Source: Valencia hispanica
Lineage: Eukaryota; Chordata; Actinopteri; Cyprinodontiformes; Valenciidae
Direction: 5' to 3'
Length of the DNA stretch: 64,000 nucleotides
Assembly (NCBI GenBank): GCA_963556495.2
Contig: OY747702.1
Coordinates: forward strand, 41,077,680 to 41,141,679
Position 1 is the first letter of the stretch, and every line of letters starts with the position of its first letter. Made by a program: the position numbers and the translations under genes. The notes beneath the pieces were generated by a model. That model was not told the DNA's origin, did no database searches, and worked only from the letters and a program-made list of their open reading frames with translations. Shown piece after piece: positions 11,018 through 25,915 of this stretch.

Positions 11018-14000
11018 TTCAAATTTTATATTACCATTTACCTTTGTGCATTATTTCCCCCCGAGGCTTTTATTGATTAGTGCAAATCTAACAGCTGTAA
11101 CTCACTGAGTACAGCACACCCATTTAATAGGCTATAAAATTAATATGGATTCAGGTTAGAAAATACTCAAATATTAGATTCTCACATGAATTTGAAGGAT
11201 TGCTTTGAAAAAACCAGCATAATACATCAAATAGACTAAAGAATGTTTATTCATATTTGCACCTTGCAGAAAAATATCATTATTAATGATTGTTGGAAAT
11301 CTGTTCCAGCAAATATGTTTTCAAAACTGATGTAGGAATCTATTCTCCAGTAAATCACTGAGTCACGTTTTAGATAATTAATCATTACTATATTATCACT
11401 ACTAAAACTATAGCAAGTTTTCAAGATAATATAGTTTAGTTTAAACATTAAATCTGACTCATATGCACCAATAGATCATAATAATCAGACTCTGGCTTCC
11501 ATCATTCATTATGCTTTAAATTGGAATATTCTCTGTTTTATTTGATCTATTTTTATCCAAAATCACTTGATGTTAAGATTGCAGTTTCCTAGATCTGTTG
11601 CGTTTAGTTTTTCAGATAGAGCGATGCCATATTTATAATCCTGAGATCCCGAGCAATCCACTGATACTAAATGCATGTCAAATGCATTAAAAAGCCTATT
11701 TTGGAAATAATATTTAACAAGAATGAGAAAAGATAACGGAGTGTTTCCACATCCTTCAGTCAGCATGCAGACACATCTCACAATTGTTGACCCAAGACAC
11801 AGAGAGTATCCTTGAGCTTCTCACATGTTGGTTCAACATAACAATACATATCTCAGTTAACACAGAGACTTAACCTTTAACATGATCAACATAATTTTCC
11901 CACATTAAGCCATTCAAATCTTCTTTTATAAAAAATGCTACGCAGAAAAATTCTCACAACAGACCTCAAATAATTAAGGCTTTGATAAAAGCCAAGAGAG
12001 CTACAACAAAACTAACTGTGAAATCTATAGTTCAGGATTTGATTTTTACTCATAAACACCAAGTGATTATATATTATTTGCTTTCTTAATTTGAAAAGTG
12101 ATACGTCACTGTTGACGAACAATTACGTTTTGTTGGATTTGCTTTTACTAAAAGAAAGTAAAACAATTGGCTGAGCAGTGTCCAACATTAGTAATTCAGT
12201 ATGCTTATTCATTTGGAAACAAGCAATTAAATTCCAACATTTCATGTTCTTATTACGTTTCATTATTTATTACTATTTTAAAGAAAACGGGTCCCCAGAG
12301 TGTTTTTGCAGCTACAGGGGATCACACTTCTGAGCCTCCCTTGTAAGGTCTAAGAGAAAATGTTAGAATTTGAATTCCCTTCACCATAGCCCCAAATAAG
12401 CCAAAACATATAAGCAGCCCCCAAACTCAGGTACGCACAGGTAACCTCCCAAGCCACTTGTCCATACCTTTTTGGGTCGAACCTCGAACAGACTCCTCCC
12501 CTGTGGACAAAGTGGTCAGTCCATTCTAGAAAAAAAATCAAAAAAGAATGAGAACCAGCCTGATTTGCATTCTGGTTCAGTTGAAATTGAAAATGGCATT
12601 TGTTGTCATAAGCAAAATTCCAAACTCACAGGACCACTGTATTGGTATACCTGATGGCCCCTAAAAAACATTTGAGGTATATTAATATTTACTTAAAACA
12701 GTGAGACGACTTCCCTTTAATTACAAAGTCAGATGCCTTATATCAGAGACTCACTTATATAACTTCCTGTGTTTACCCACCAGAGTGTGACAAAACCAAC
12801 AGATTTCTAGGATCAAACCTTTCCTGACTTCTTGCCCCTTATCCTGGAAGGAGACACAGAATACTTCACAGCTTGAGATCAATTCAGTAATTTTCCAAGC
12901 AAAATTTCTAATAAGGCCCACAAACTGCTCTGACGCTTGAATGTTCCCCAGATAAGATTAGTATTTACCTTTTTTGCATTTATTTAAGACCTAAGTAGCC
13001 TAAGGACCAGTCATCTTTATTTTAATGTTACCCAGCAGAAACCTAAAGTTTTATTTTTTTAGTTGTGTTCAAATTATAGCCTAAACAATGTTGTTTTACT
13101 GTTGCTGCTCACAGCAAAGTCTTGTTATTTTTTAAGTCTCGCGATTGTTTACATTAGCGCCTTGCAAGCTGATAAAATAATTCGTCCTTCACAGCTGTGG
13201 TGAAATCTAAGCAGTGTTACTGTAAAGGTCCAAGTTACTTTAGTTAATGTTCATAGTTCTAAGATTTATTACTTTCTTACAACAAACCCCAAAATACAAG
13301 GAAACAATTCAACTCACCGGATGACGAATCATCACCTTATCAGAGCCGTAGCAGTTTCTCTGTCTGCTTTACCCCGTCTGTCTAAAACAAACAAATTTGG
13401 TTTAGTTGCACATCAACTTTCCCTTACAAATTACAACACAATAACAAAACAATTAGATCAACATAGAAAATAGTAAGAATCAGAAATTATGGCCTGCTTC
13501 CATCGAGACCCCTTTCGCTCTAAGGGTCCTCTGGCAGAAACAAAACAAAAACAAAACAAGATTTACTTTCCTAAGGGAGTGTGTATGTGTGTCATAGGCA
13601 GGTGTCACAGAGATAAAATACAGCTACATCAGTCGGCAAGCATTTCTTAATTGCATTTGAGCTGTGTGTATTTTTGTCCTGCCTGAATTTCACTGGGTCA
13701 TCTGCAGGCTGGCCGGCCCAGGGCCCCCCCTCCCTCGATCCAGCCAATCGCCATGTTTCAGGGACCACAGCCCCCAAATAACTCATCTCACCTGAGCAAG
13801 AGTTTTCCCCTTTGCCCACTGGTCAGCCCGCATTCAGGCCGGAGTCCAGCCTCCGCCTTTGTTATGGCTGCCAAACCCCTTATTCCAAGGGTGGGGGAGG
13901 TACTAGGGCTCCTTGTGGCCCTCCCCAGGCGCCGCTGAACCGAAGGCAGGGGTCCCAACCAGCCTGAAGAAAAACACAGGACAACTCAGCGAAACTCACC

Positions 14001-14849
14001 AGCAGTACTAACATGGAATGTGTAACAATAACTGTGTGTGTGTGTGTGACATTCTGCATTATACAAAGCCATCAAACAAATGATCTTAATGCTCAAACAC
14101 TCCAGTTCTGGAAGAAGCAAACAAGAGTAAATAAAAGAAATAAACAAAACCCCATAAATAAACCACAAAGAAATTACATCACTTTTAGATTTTCTTTCAG
14201 ATTATCCAAATTCCTCCCCAGGGCCCATTAATTCTTTTATTTTTATTTATTTATTTCCTTTCTGTCGACATATTGGACTGTCTGGAGGTGAAGTGTTGCT
14301 AGATTACAGACCCGATTGTCTGCCTGGGTACCCAGTTCCAATGAAGGACGTCTCCCCCATCGCTTTCTAGTTTCCTTGAGTGAAACAAAAGCTTAAAAAA
14401 ACCCTCGTCGGAAAATAATCAATCAACTTAATTAATTGACCACTTGTCCAACTGCCGTGCTCCCAGGTAAAACCCGGAGCAAAAACCCGATACTTTCTTT
14501 AACCTTGATTAAATAATTAACCATACAATTATATATAAGAATATATATTATATTAAGTAATCAATTAATCAACCGCGTGTAAGTAAATAAACACGAAACC
14601 GCTAGCAAATATTTCACCTCCTGAGAGTGCAAATAAAATTCTGTTATCACTATTTATTTAAAGGACTCAGTCTTACCAGGTTCTGTCTCAGGCGACACCC
14701 GGGCCGACAGAGACGCTTCAAGGCCTCCATCTCCCAAACAGCTACTGGAGGTAAGAGGCTGGGAGAACATTTTCCCAGGACGCTAGCAACTCCCTTGACC
14801 CTGTCCCTGCCGGTCCATTCCGTTCGCTGAGGCTGCGTTGGGCGCCAAG

Positions 14850-15295
14850 TGTAATGGCAAATAAATAGTATCTCAGGGTTTCCATTATAAAGAAGACTTG
14901 AGTCCAAGAAGGCGTTTAAGTATTTAATTCAAACATGTCTGGCCAGACACGGAGGAGACAGAGTTACTCGTGCATCACCCTAACCAACCTTTCTAACTAA
15001 CCGCTTAAATAGTATTCAGCAATCATTGTTTATTTCTGTAGATGTCTTCTCCAACGTTCACGCCCCGCCTCCAGAGAACTGCTTCATGCGAGTCTTATAT
15101 CACCGCGTAAAGCAGCTCATCCGAAGGCCAGACTGTTATCTTACTGCCCCGGCGTCTGTCTCTCTGGTGACCTGACACATGTATCTTTCTCATAACATTA
15201 AGCTGGAGCAATAACCTTGTCATTTTACCTTAGATGCATTCACTAAACAGAGAATATACACTTAATTCCTAATTGCATAACAATTTTCCACCACA
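14850..15295 (-). repeat. LTR (5' LTR in element orientation) with adjacent primer site
   Basis: Partner of the LTR at 7116-7559. On the minus strand it runs TGTGGTGG...CATTACA, followed by CT and then TGGCGCCCAACG. It abuts an L2 endonuclease fragment at 15296, showing the element inserted into, or recombined next to, an older L2 copy. No short target duplication matches across the outer ends (TACAC on the left, GACCT on the right). Confidence 0.85.
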
Positions 15296-15618
15296 GACCT
15301 TTGCAAATAATTAAGTCCAGAGTGTGTCCTTTATTGTGTGTTGGTTGTTTGACATGCTGGGTCAGGCCGAAGTTGTGAAGAGTGTCACTTAATGTTTTAG
15401 CTAGTCTATCCTGGGGGTTGTCAGTATGGATGTTGAAGTCCCTCACAATGATTAATTGGTCATAATCGATACATATTACGAAAAGAAAGTCGCTGAAATC
15501 ATTGAAGACGTTAGAGTTAAGTTTTGGGGGTTTATATAAACTTAGAAATATAGCTTTTTTAGGCTCATTTATCTGGGTGGCTAGGTATTCAAAAGAGTCA
15601 AATGTGCCCAGGGATATA
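15296..15618 (-). mobile_element. L2-type LINE fragment (endonuclease part of ORF2)
   Basis: Encodes [20 protein letters not shown] and then [16 protein letters not shown] on the minus strand, matching the endonuclease of the L2 copy at about 4.90-5.20 kb. The upstream MRDFNIHTDN keeps the D-F-N part of the catalytic GDFN block. It is truncated on both sides, by the LTR at 15295 and by unrelated sequence at 15619. Confidence 0.8.
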
Positions 15619-15623
15619 AGGGC

Positions 15624-15882
15624 TGTACTGTTTTTTATGGACTGTTGTTAAATGTTCTGTGTTCCAGTTTTACACTGTACTGTCCTTTTAAGGAGGGGCT
15701 GTTCGGAACCAGAAGTGTAGTTCATGTTGGGGTTGAGAGTGTTGCTCAGGTGTATTGTGCTTTGGTTGCCGTTGTTAATGGCCATAACAGTGACGCCAGG
15801 TCTCTGCATGATTGCGCTGCAGAAATAAATCTCTAAGCAGAACCCTGGCTGTTTCCTGAGCTTTAGTGAAGGCTACAGTACA
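15624..15882 (+). repeat. Possible solo LTR
   Basis: A 259-bp stretch beginning TGTACT and ending AGTACA, with an AATAAA poly(A)-like signal near its 3' part (about 15826). These are features of a small LTR. No second copy, primer site or target duplication is visible in the window, so this is tentative. Confidence 0.3.
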
Positions 15883-16480
15883 AAATAGCAGGATGAGCGG
15901 ATGTGTTTTTGAACATTATTCCAAAAAGAAGACAATTCCTACATCTCAAGACTCAAGAAAAATGTTGAACAAATTGAAAAATGGTCAGATATCTACATTT
16001 TAATGGCTACTCATAGAGGAAACACAGTTGTTATTGATAAGAATAAAAAAAGTATATTGATCCCAACATGCAAGAATAACAGAATCTGAGAATTTATCTA
16101 TGTTTTTACTGTTGGAAAACTCTTTGTTTGGTTGAAGTACAAAGCTGTTTGCTTTTACTTCTTGCACACAAAAACAGCAACATGAAAAGCTACACTAAAC
16201 AGGTCCTAAATGTGTCAATTACACATTTTAGCATTAAGTAAGCTGAATTTGTGGGTTAAAATGTCTCACACATAAATCCATCCATCCATCCATCCATCCA
16301 TCCATCCAATGAGCTGTTTTTATTTTCCACTGTTAAAGTATGTTGGAATCTTTAATAAATGAACAGCTGAAAGAATTTCTGTTCTCAAACAACATATTAT
16401 GTTAATTCCAGTCAGTTTTTGAAAAGGTCATAGTACCATAACAGCAACAGTGAAAGTGATCTATGATATGTCTACTGCTC
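15883..16480. other. AT-rich spacer with (CATC)n tract
   Basis: No gene seen. A CATC tetranucleotide microsatellite of about eight units lies at 16276-16308; such tracts often mark old LINE 3' ends in fish genomes. Confidence 0.5.
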
Positions 16481-16484
16481 TTTA

Positions 16485-17700
16485 CAATAAGAAACACTTT
16501 TCATTGATTTATCAAAACTTTTTGACTCCGTCCACCGCTCTTTCCTAAAAGAGGGATTGATCAACATTGGACTATCTAAAATGGCAGTTGGATGGATTTG
16601 CAATTATCTTACAGACAGATCTCATTGTATTAAATCAGATAACAGTTGTTCTAATATTATCTTATGAACTAAAGGAGTGGGGCAACTCCTATTTACCATT
16701 TGTGTGAACAATGTTGGCCAGGATCTTGTGGACACCAAATACCATGTTTATGCTGATGATATGGTGATTTATAGCTTTGCAAAAACTTTAAGTATCAGTT
16801 TCTCTACTTTACAAAATGCTTTTAACATAGTTCAGAACAATAATTTTAAAAACAAAAAAACAAGCTCCAGATCAGTCCTCCAGTTGTTACTCTTCAAGGG
16901 GCAGAAATTGAAAGAGCTATATATTTTAAATATCTAGGTATTATAATTGACAAAACTCTTAGCTTTAAAGGACATGTTGAACAATTAGTTAGGAAGCTGA
17001 GACTGAAAATCGGCTTTTACTTTAGAAATAGATTATGCTTTTCTTTTAATGAGAAAAAGAAACTAGTAGCAGGAACATTTTTACCGATTTTGGATTATGG
17101 TGACCTTATTTATATGAATTCCCCAACTCAAGTATTGAAACTCCTTGACTCTGTCTACCAGGCCCTTTTTGCGGTTTGTCACATATTGTAAGCCTCGCAC
17201 ACACGACTGTGAACTTCACACACGTGTGGGCTGGCCAGCACTGGAATCTCGTGGACTCACTCACTGGTTTATGTTAATTTATAAGGGTATTCTGCGGCTG
17301 CTCCCACCATATCTTGGTGAATTTATTAAACCAAGAACAGCTGGACAATATTTTTTACGTTCCCAAGAATCATTGCTACTGTCTGTACCAAGTGTTCGCA
17401 CAGAATCTGGTGAGGTGGCATTTCAGTATTCTGCCCCCACAACATGGAACAATTTACAAAGATTGGAAATTAAAGGTACTGGTTCCTATAGGACAATTTA
17501 AATTATTGCTCAAATGTTTTGAAATTAATACTATGGTTTGTAAATGTTTTTAAATAGTTTTAAAAATTGTTGCTTGAAATCTGTTCTGTAATTCTAAATT
17601 GTTTTGAATTATGTCGCTGTCTTGGCCAGGATTCCCTTGGAAAAGAGATTAGTAATCTCAATGGGACCTTCCTGGTTATATAAAGGTTAAACAAAACTAA
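16485..17700 (+). mobile_element. Decayed LINE: RT and C-terminal region
   Basis: Several frames on the plus strand join into one RT. A degenerate 'FIDLSKAFDSV'-like block lies near 16508, then GVGQLLFTICVNNVGQDL and the catalytic box YADDMVIY near 16748-16771. A shifted frame continues with FKYLGIIIDKTLSF. A C-terminal part (17145-17501) has TWNNLQRLEIKG. The 3' end carries ccttcctggttatataaagg followed by an A-rich tail near 17700. Stops and frameshifts make it inactive. The family differs from the L2 copies; I cannot assign its clade. Confidence 0.75.
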
Positions 17701-17932
17701 ATTAAAAAAATGTCACATACAAAAAGACAACAGGTTCAATTTTTTTAAGACATTACAATATGTAGGGAAACCTGTAATAAAATAGTGAAAATGGACCCTT
17801 TTTTTCATTACATATATCTTCTTTTCAGAGTTCTGATTAAATTCACAACTTTTAACTTATGTCAGTAAGTTGTAACAGTAGGAACCTGCATCACACAATT
17901 TAGGTTTTCTGTACAAGCTGACACATCTATAT
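17701..17932. other. 3' flank of receptor unit A
   Basis: Spacer between the LINE and the stop codon of unit A. It resembles 22440-22720 beside unit B, so it belongs to the A/B duplicated unit and probably includes the 3' untranslated region. Confidence 0.4.
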
Positions 17933-20653
<2,721 letters not shown>

Positions 20654-20721
20654 GGTGACAATGTCTTATTTCAGACAGGAGACCCTTTAGTAACTGGGGG
20701 AGGTGTGGAGATCCTGACTGT

Positions 20722-20774
20722 CAAATGCATCTGATTGGTTACCTCAGAATATACAATCAAAGGGCATTTCCTGT
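20722..20774 (-). promoter_or_regulatory. Conserved NITR proximal promoter module, unit A
   Basis: On the minus strand the segment reads an ETS-like CAGGAAATG, then an inverted-orientation CCAAT box in TAACCAATCAGATGCATTTG and GACAGTCAGGAT. The CCAAT box lies about 85 bp 5' of the leader ATG. The CCAAT part is kept in six places in this window, each near a leader exon or where one may have been, which supports a promoter role. No TATA box is evident. Confidence 0.6.
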
Positions 20775-20799
20775 ATGTAGAATGAACCTCTGTACTCAT

Positions 20800-22440
20800 T
20801 GTTGTGCATGTACTTCATTTTTGAAAATCTGTGGTCTGTACGTACCACAAATAGTTCTTTGCTAGAGACGATTTATTCACAAAAGCGAAGTTGGGAAAAA
20901 ACCTTATACAAATGTCTGGTGGAGGAAACTAATCCCAAAATGTTTATTAGTCCCACAGCCTTATAGGTAGCGCCACCAGCAGGTCAACGGGTCACAGATG
21001 GTTTGAGATCATGTAGTTACAACAGGTGTTCAGGTTTTTAGATAATAAATACTTTATTATAGTGGGTCCTCACTGTGTTAAAGGACTCATTAAAAATGTA
21101 CAGGTTACGGAAGCATTTTTAGTTTTATGGAACACATTAGCATTATCCTGTGGTACTTAAAAGCTTGTGATCCCTGCAGAGATTTATTTCTAAAAATAAA
21201 ATAAAACAACTGATCAGACTCTGAACTCTTAAATAAATCAGAAGAAGTCAGAGTACCCAGAGAGAATCTATGCATGCATGGAGAGAACCTGCAAATTATG
21301 CAGAAAGCCTGGCCAGGATTTGAATCCTGGGTATTATTGCTGTTGAGTAACAGTTCTAAGAACCACACCACTATACAGCTTGATTTCTTTTTTTTTTCTT
21401 TAAAAAAAAATATAATCAGATATTATTCACTCAATCTTCTTGGTTTTAAATATCCCTCTTTGCAATCAACTAAATCAATTTGTGGTATTACAATGCAAAA
21501 AGCAAACAATCCAACATTAGAGCATTTGTAAGAAATATGAAAGTTCTGTAGGAAATTCTAATGAAAATCGTATAACAGACACATTTTTTTTCAAAAAGAT
21601 TATAACATTTTAATTCAAATATAATGATTTTTATAAATTATTAACCTCTGCTTTCTTTGTGGAGACAGTGACAATGTCCAATTTTGTTTAAGATATAGAC
21701 ATAATAAAATTTATGTTCCAAAACATTTAGGTCAAAATTTGACTGTAGAAAAACATGAACTTAAAAGACAGGGCTTTTCAAAGCATATATGTATCATACA
21801 AAAAGGGAGGTGCATGAGACTGTTTTGCTTCAGAAATATTAAGAATATAAATTCAGTATTCCTCTTAATATTATTATATTGGAAACCAGACAAAAATAAA
21901 AAGGTACCTTATCACTAATGAGAAGTTTAAAGTTTAGAGTGAACAGTGTTTCCCAACCCTGGTCCTCAAAGCAAGCTGCCCTGCATATTTTAGATGTTTC
22001 CCTGCTTTAACACACCTGATTCAGATGATTATAGTTCAAACTACACTCGGAGAGCTCAGACCTCCACCAAGGCAGCTGAGATCCCCCCTCCAATGTTTTG
22101 ATCTAATTCTATCTTTTTTAGATTTCTTGACCATGATATCATACCTTTAGCAGCTGCATTCACACTGATATCATTATTAGTTCAGTAGTTTTTCACAAAA
22201 ATCACTTTTTCAGTAATGGCGGTTTTCCAGTCACCCCCAAATTTTACTCACTTGTTCTTAGTCACATTGCAGACGTTTCCTAAGAAGTGTCATTAAAATC
22301 CACCTACAGTATAACCGTTTGAGTTATGTTGCTAACTAAAAGACAGACAGACAAACAAACAAGCCCTGGCGAAAATATAACCTCTTTGAGCAGAATTGAT
22401 CTATAAATGTTTATACATACAATGTTTGCACTTTTGCAAC
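20800..22440. other. Intergenic spacer between units A and B
   Basis: No gene. A SINE-like or LINE-tail repeat lies at about 21240-21375 (gagagaacctgcaaattatg, ggatttgaatcctggg). A stretch at 21955-22140 (gtttcccaaccctggtcctc) is typical of a short DNA-transposon-derived fish repeat. The rest is AT-rich. Confidence 0.5.
21240..21375 (+). repeat. SINE-like/LINE-tail repeat fragment
   Basis: Contains gagagaacctgcaaattatg and aggatttgaatcctgg, which parallel the blocks 'catgcacagggaaacttcat' and 'attcaaacccaggacc' of the repeats at 30.06-30.17 and 44.88-44.99 kb. Confidence 0.5.
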
Positions 22441-24345
22441 ATATGGATACAAAAAGCCAACAATCATTTTTTGAAAATGTTACAAGAAGTCATGTAGGTA
22501 AACCTACATTAAAACATTGAACATGGATTTTTTGTTTTTACACAACTACCTTCCATTAAGAGTTCTAAATAAATCCAAAGCTTTTATGTGTTGTAACAGA
22601 ATGCACTCATGTCAATTTGAGTTTTCCAGAGAAGTTGACACATTCTGTGTGTGAATGTGTGCGTGAATAGGCGACAAAATGAAGAGTAAAGCGCTTCGGG
22701 GTCCTCAGGACCTGGCCATAATTACACTGATGCTTCAACTTGCAAATACACACTTTCTTTGGTGTTAAGTTCTATCTTCTTCTTTCCTCTTGATGTTCTC
22801 CCTTCAGAGAAATGTAATGCAGCATAGTTCAGATCAGGTCCATCATCAGTCTATTTAGAAAAAACACATTTAAATTACTTCAGGGGAATTGTTTAGTGTT
22901 ACAAAGAACAAATAAGTAGATTTAAAATCAATACTTACATCATTTCCTTTTTGGACAAAATTGTTTCTTTTTTGTGAAGATAAGCTTTCTGTAAATGTGC
23001 AACCGACAGTTCAGTTTTATGTATAAGATGTTTGTTTCAAGTAATTATAGAAATGTCTTTCTTGTATTAAAAATCTTTAAAGATATAATTCAGTAACGGA
23101 AACGAACCTTTAAATTGTTGACACGCTGATCTTTGTGTTCAAAAGCAAATGAAAACAATATTACCAATTAAGGAAATTTCCAAACAGACTACTGTGATCA
23201 CCAGCATGTTGATTTCATTTGTTTTACCTAGAAAACAAAATCAAAACACGTCATTCCTTTTAAAACAGATTCAGTTTTGATTATATTGGCCATTTTATTT
23301 AATAATTCTAATAATATATACTGAGATGTACCATTTTTATGGTTTTTAGCTAATATTTGTCCACATGTGGCCACAGCACAGTAGTAGGTCCCAGCATCAG
23401 AGGAGTTGACGTTCTTAGAAAAGTTATAAAAACATTTTTTTTCTGAGAGTCAGATCTCTCCTCACAATTTTCTGATCTTTTTCCACCTGTGTAGATTGCA
23501 TCAGGAAAAAACTTGGTTGATCTGGCTCTGAACCAGAACAGACTGGGTTCTCCTGAACAGGTTGTGTTCTCAAAGTCCGAGAGGACTGAACACTGCAGAG
23601 TCTCTGAGTCTAATGTTGGCTGGTGAAAAACAGTGTAGCTTGATGTCATCTTAGAGTTTCCTGTGAAATAATAATAATTTTTGATTGTGCATTACTGAAA
23701 CAAACGCAAATATTAATACTCGATTAAAGAAACATTTTTACATGAAATTTGGCAGAGACCTTTAATTCTTTAAATGTTCTCATTGTACATCTATTGAGAA
23801 AATCTCAATAAAGAAAAACTAAATATTCAGTCACAACCCTATTACAGATGTGTGTGTGTGGTACAAAAAGGGTCATGTTTTACATTTGGCACATATTTAT
23901 TTTCTACACTTCCAGAAAGTAATTTTATACAGTTAGCATTTTTTTATTAATTTATTTTAACTTTAGCATATGATAATATTGTTGAATTACAGCAGCAACT
24001 TAAATCTTATACAATAACTCATTTAAATACAGTAAAGTTATGTTTAAAAAAATATATTAAAGTTCTCGCTTTTTTTAATGTAATATTTAAATTGAGATAG
24101 GATTTTATTAATATTCATCTTTTAAAAAACAAAAACAAATTTAAATGTAACATTTAATTTTTTCTGTAGAAAATCTTTTGATATTGGTTGGATCATTGTT
24201 TAACAAAGAGGGATACTTTTTGGTGTGTGGTTTAAAGAGTTCAGAATAGCTTTATTTCATTTTTGAAAATGGTAAAAGACCAGATCAATTTAATGTTACA
24301 ACCTTAGAACAGGTCTACTTTCTCACCATGATTATATACACTGAA

Positions 24346-24480
24346 CTAGAATACATTGGGATCTCCTGAACATGCTGTATTCTCAGGGCTAGAGAGGACT
24401 GGACACTGCATCGCTGGGTGCCCACGATAAGAAACTGTTTAGCCAACAGTATAATTTGCTGTTCTCTCAGACTTTCCTAT
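24346..24480 (-). pseudogene. Relic domain-2 exon inside intron 2 of unit B
   Basis: On the minus strand, an acceptor-like TTTTATAG precedes GAAAGTCTGAGAG, and the following sequence decodes as CSVLSSPENTACSGDP-NVF and then a stop, clearly the first half of an NITR second-domain exon (compare CSVLSDFENTTCSGEPSLFW in unit A). The exon breaks off at about 24346, close to the point where A/B intron homology ends (about 24338). It comes from a third receptor copy, lost or recombined. Confidence 0.75.
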
Positions 24481-25150
24481 AAAAAAATATACGAATAGTC
24501 CATTTTAATCATGTACAAAGTTTGTATAAATTTATTTAAAATATTTATACAAGACTTGTCCTGTTAATGCAAGGTATTAAACAAAACCTGTGAAACTTGT
24601 ACATTAACAATTTTAAAGGTCGGAGCTAAAACGACACAAGAAGAGAAAAAATATATTTTGTAATAAAGTAATAATTATTTTAAAAATGTTGGATATTTAT
24701 TGTTTTGCCTTATGAAAGGTTAACATCAGTGAACAAAAATATTCTACCCTTTGCTGAAGGGAATTCTGAAGCACTTTTGCATTGGGTGAATTAAATTTGC
24801 CAGTCCCTGGTAACATCAACGATATCTAATCTTTGTGTAGAAAGTATTTGTCAGGTAGAAATTTTTGCAACCTGTCACCTTCTATTGCTCAAAATATTAA
24901 ATATTTATCTTTATATTTTCTTATTTTTATACACAGAAGCAAAGTTTGTTTTTTTACCATTTTTCTTTTCTGTAAAAAATAAGCTTTGCTGATACAAAAT
25001 AGATACATTTTATTTCTATTTGGTCACATCTCAATACTGGACTTTTCTTGATGTCTTGAATACATTTCGTTTCTCATCCAAGAGGCTTCTTCAGTTCTGA
25101 AAACTGGATTGGGAGTATCAGATTTATAAGTCTATGGTTAAGGGTCACTA

Positions 25151-25333
25151 GGGGCTATCGTTATACCTAACGACGTTTTGGTCACACGTCTCAATTAAGA
25201 CATGTGACCAAAACAGCTCATAGTTACATAACCAGGGTCATTGCACCATTAATGACACTTACATCACCAAGATTGCTTAGTGCTTGGAAGCTTATGCAAC
25301 CCTGAAAGCTTCGTTAGGTATAACGATAGCCCC
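25151..25333. repeat. Foldback element with ~22-bp inverted ends
   Basis: GGGGCTATCGTTATACCTAA at 25151 is repeated in inverted form as ttaggtataacgatagcccc ending at 25333, leaving a loop of about 140 bp with no coding frame. This is the form of a short MITE or foldback element inside intron 2 of unit B. No clear target duplication was seen. Confidence 0.55.
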
Positions 25334-25594
25334 AGAAGTCCAGTTGCCTTCATTTAAGCTCTCAAGAATATCATGTCCTGGATGACTGAGAATCTACACT
25401 AACGTATTTGTACAAAGGCCTTTTATGAATAATGTTTACACCAGTCTAGGTCCTTGCACATTCCAAATAAATGTCAAAATCAACCAATAATCAATCAATA
25501 ATAATCGATCAATTAGAAACGATGTTTACAGTAATACTGTAAGTTACTGTGTTGGCAGAGGGGTGTACTTACCGTGAATGATGGCATCCCTTTA

Positions 25595-25915
25595 CATACA
25601 GGTAAAACTTGAAAAATTAGAATATCGTGCAACAGTTCATTTATTTCAGTAATTAAACTTAAAAGGTTAAACTAATATATGATATAGACTCATTACATGC
25701 AAAGCAAGATACTTCAATCCTTTATTTGTTATAATTTTGGTGATTATGGCTTAAAGCTTATGAAAACCCCACATTGAAAATCTAAGAAAATTAGAATATT
25801 GGGAAAGGTTCAATATTTTAGGCTCAAATTGTCACACTCTGATCAGCTAATTAATCCAAAACACCTACAAAGGGTTCCTAAGCCGTTAAATGGTCTAAAC
25901 TTTAAACTTTTATCA
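25595..25915 (+). mobile_element. Non-coding DNA-transposon fragment
   Basis: Contains cttgaaaaattagaatatcg, then 'ttatttcagtaatt', 'gactcattacatgcaaagc' and 'aaaattagaatattg...aaggttcaatatt', a run I recognise as a common teleost transposon end, probably Tc1/mariner-group. No transposase is present. It sits in intron 2 of unit B. Confidence 0.5.

Larger units (their letters stand above)
7560..14835. other. Interior of LTR element: AT-rich, non-coding, with nested LINE scraps
   Basis: No gene recognised over 7.3 kb. Visible items are an L2 3' tail (8940-8998), a second LINE tail with gggatcaataaagtattt (9078-9122), another 'tttatatagcac...gtgctgtacag' LINE-type tail (9955-10010), a 58-bp piece of the LINE present at 42.9 kb (12295-12352), an internal purine run on the minus strand (8706-8722) and an unrecognised 145-codon plus-strand frame (10580-11017). 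A GC-richer part at about 13.65-13.96 kb lies within the first 1.2 kb behind the primer site, where a packaging leader would be expected; that role is inference. Confidence 0.5.
7116..15295 (-). mobile_element. LTR retroelement lacking recognisable gag/pol/env
   Basis: Two ~445-bp direct LTRs flank a 7.29-kb interior. In minus orientation the right LTR is 5'. Two bases inside it lies TGGCGCCCAACG (about 14837-14848), the consensus core of a lysine-tRNA-type primer binding site. The polypurine tract abuts the other LTR. These three signals in the correct order fix the orientation. The interior has no frame with protease, RT, integrase, gag or envelope motifs; the longest frame is 145 codons on the opposite strand and is unrecognised. 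This is the form of a large non-autonomous LTR element, which would depend on enzymes of a related autonomous element. The interior also carries fragments of LINE tails, so part of it is later insertion. Confidence 0.8.
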
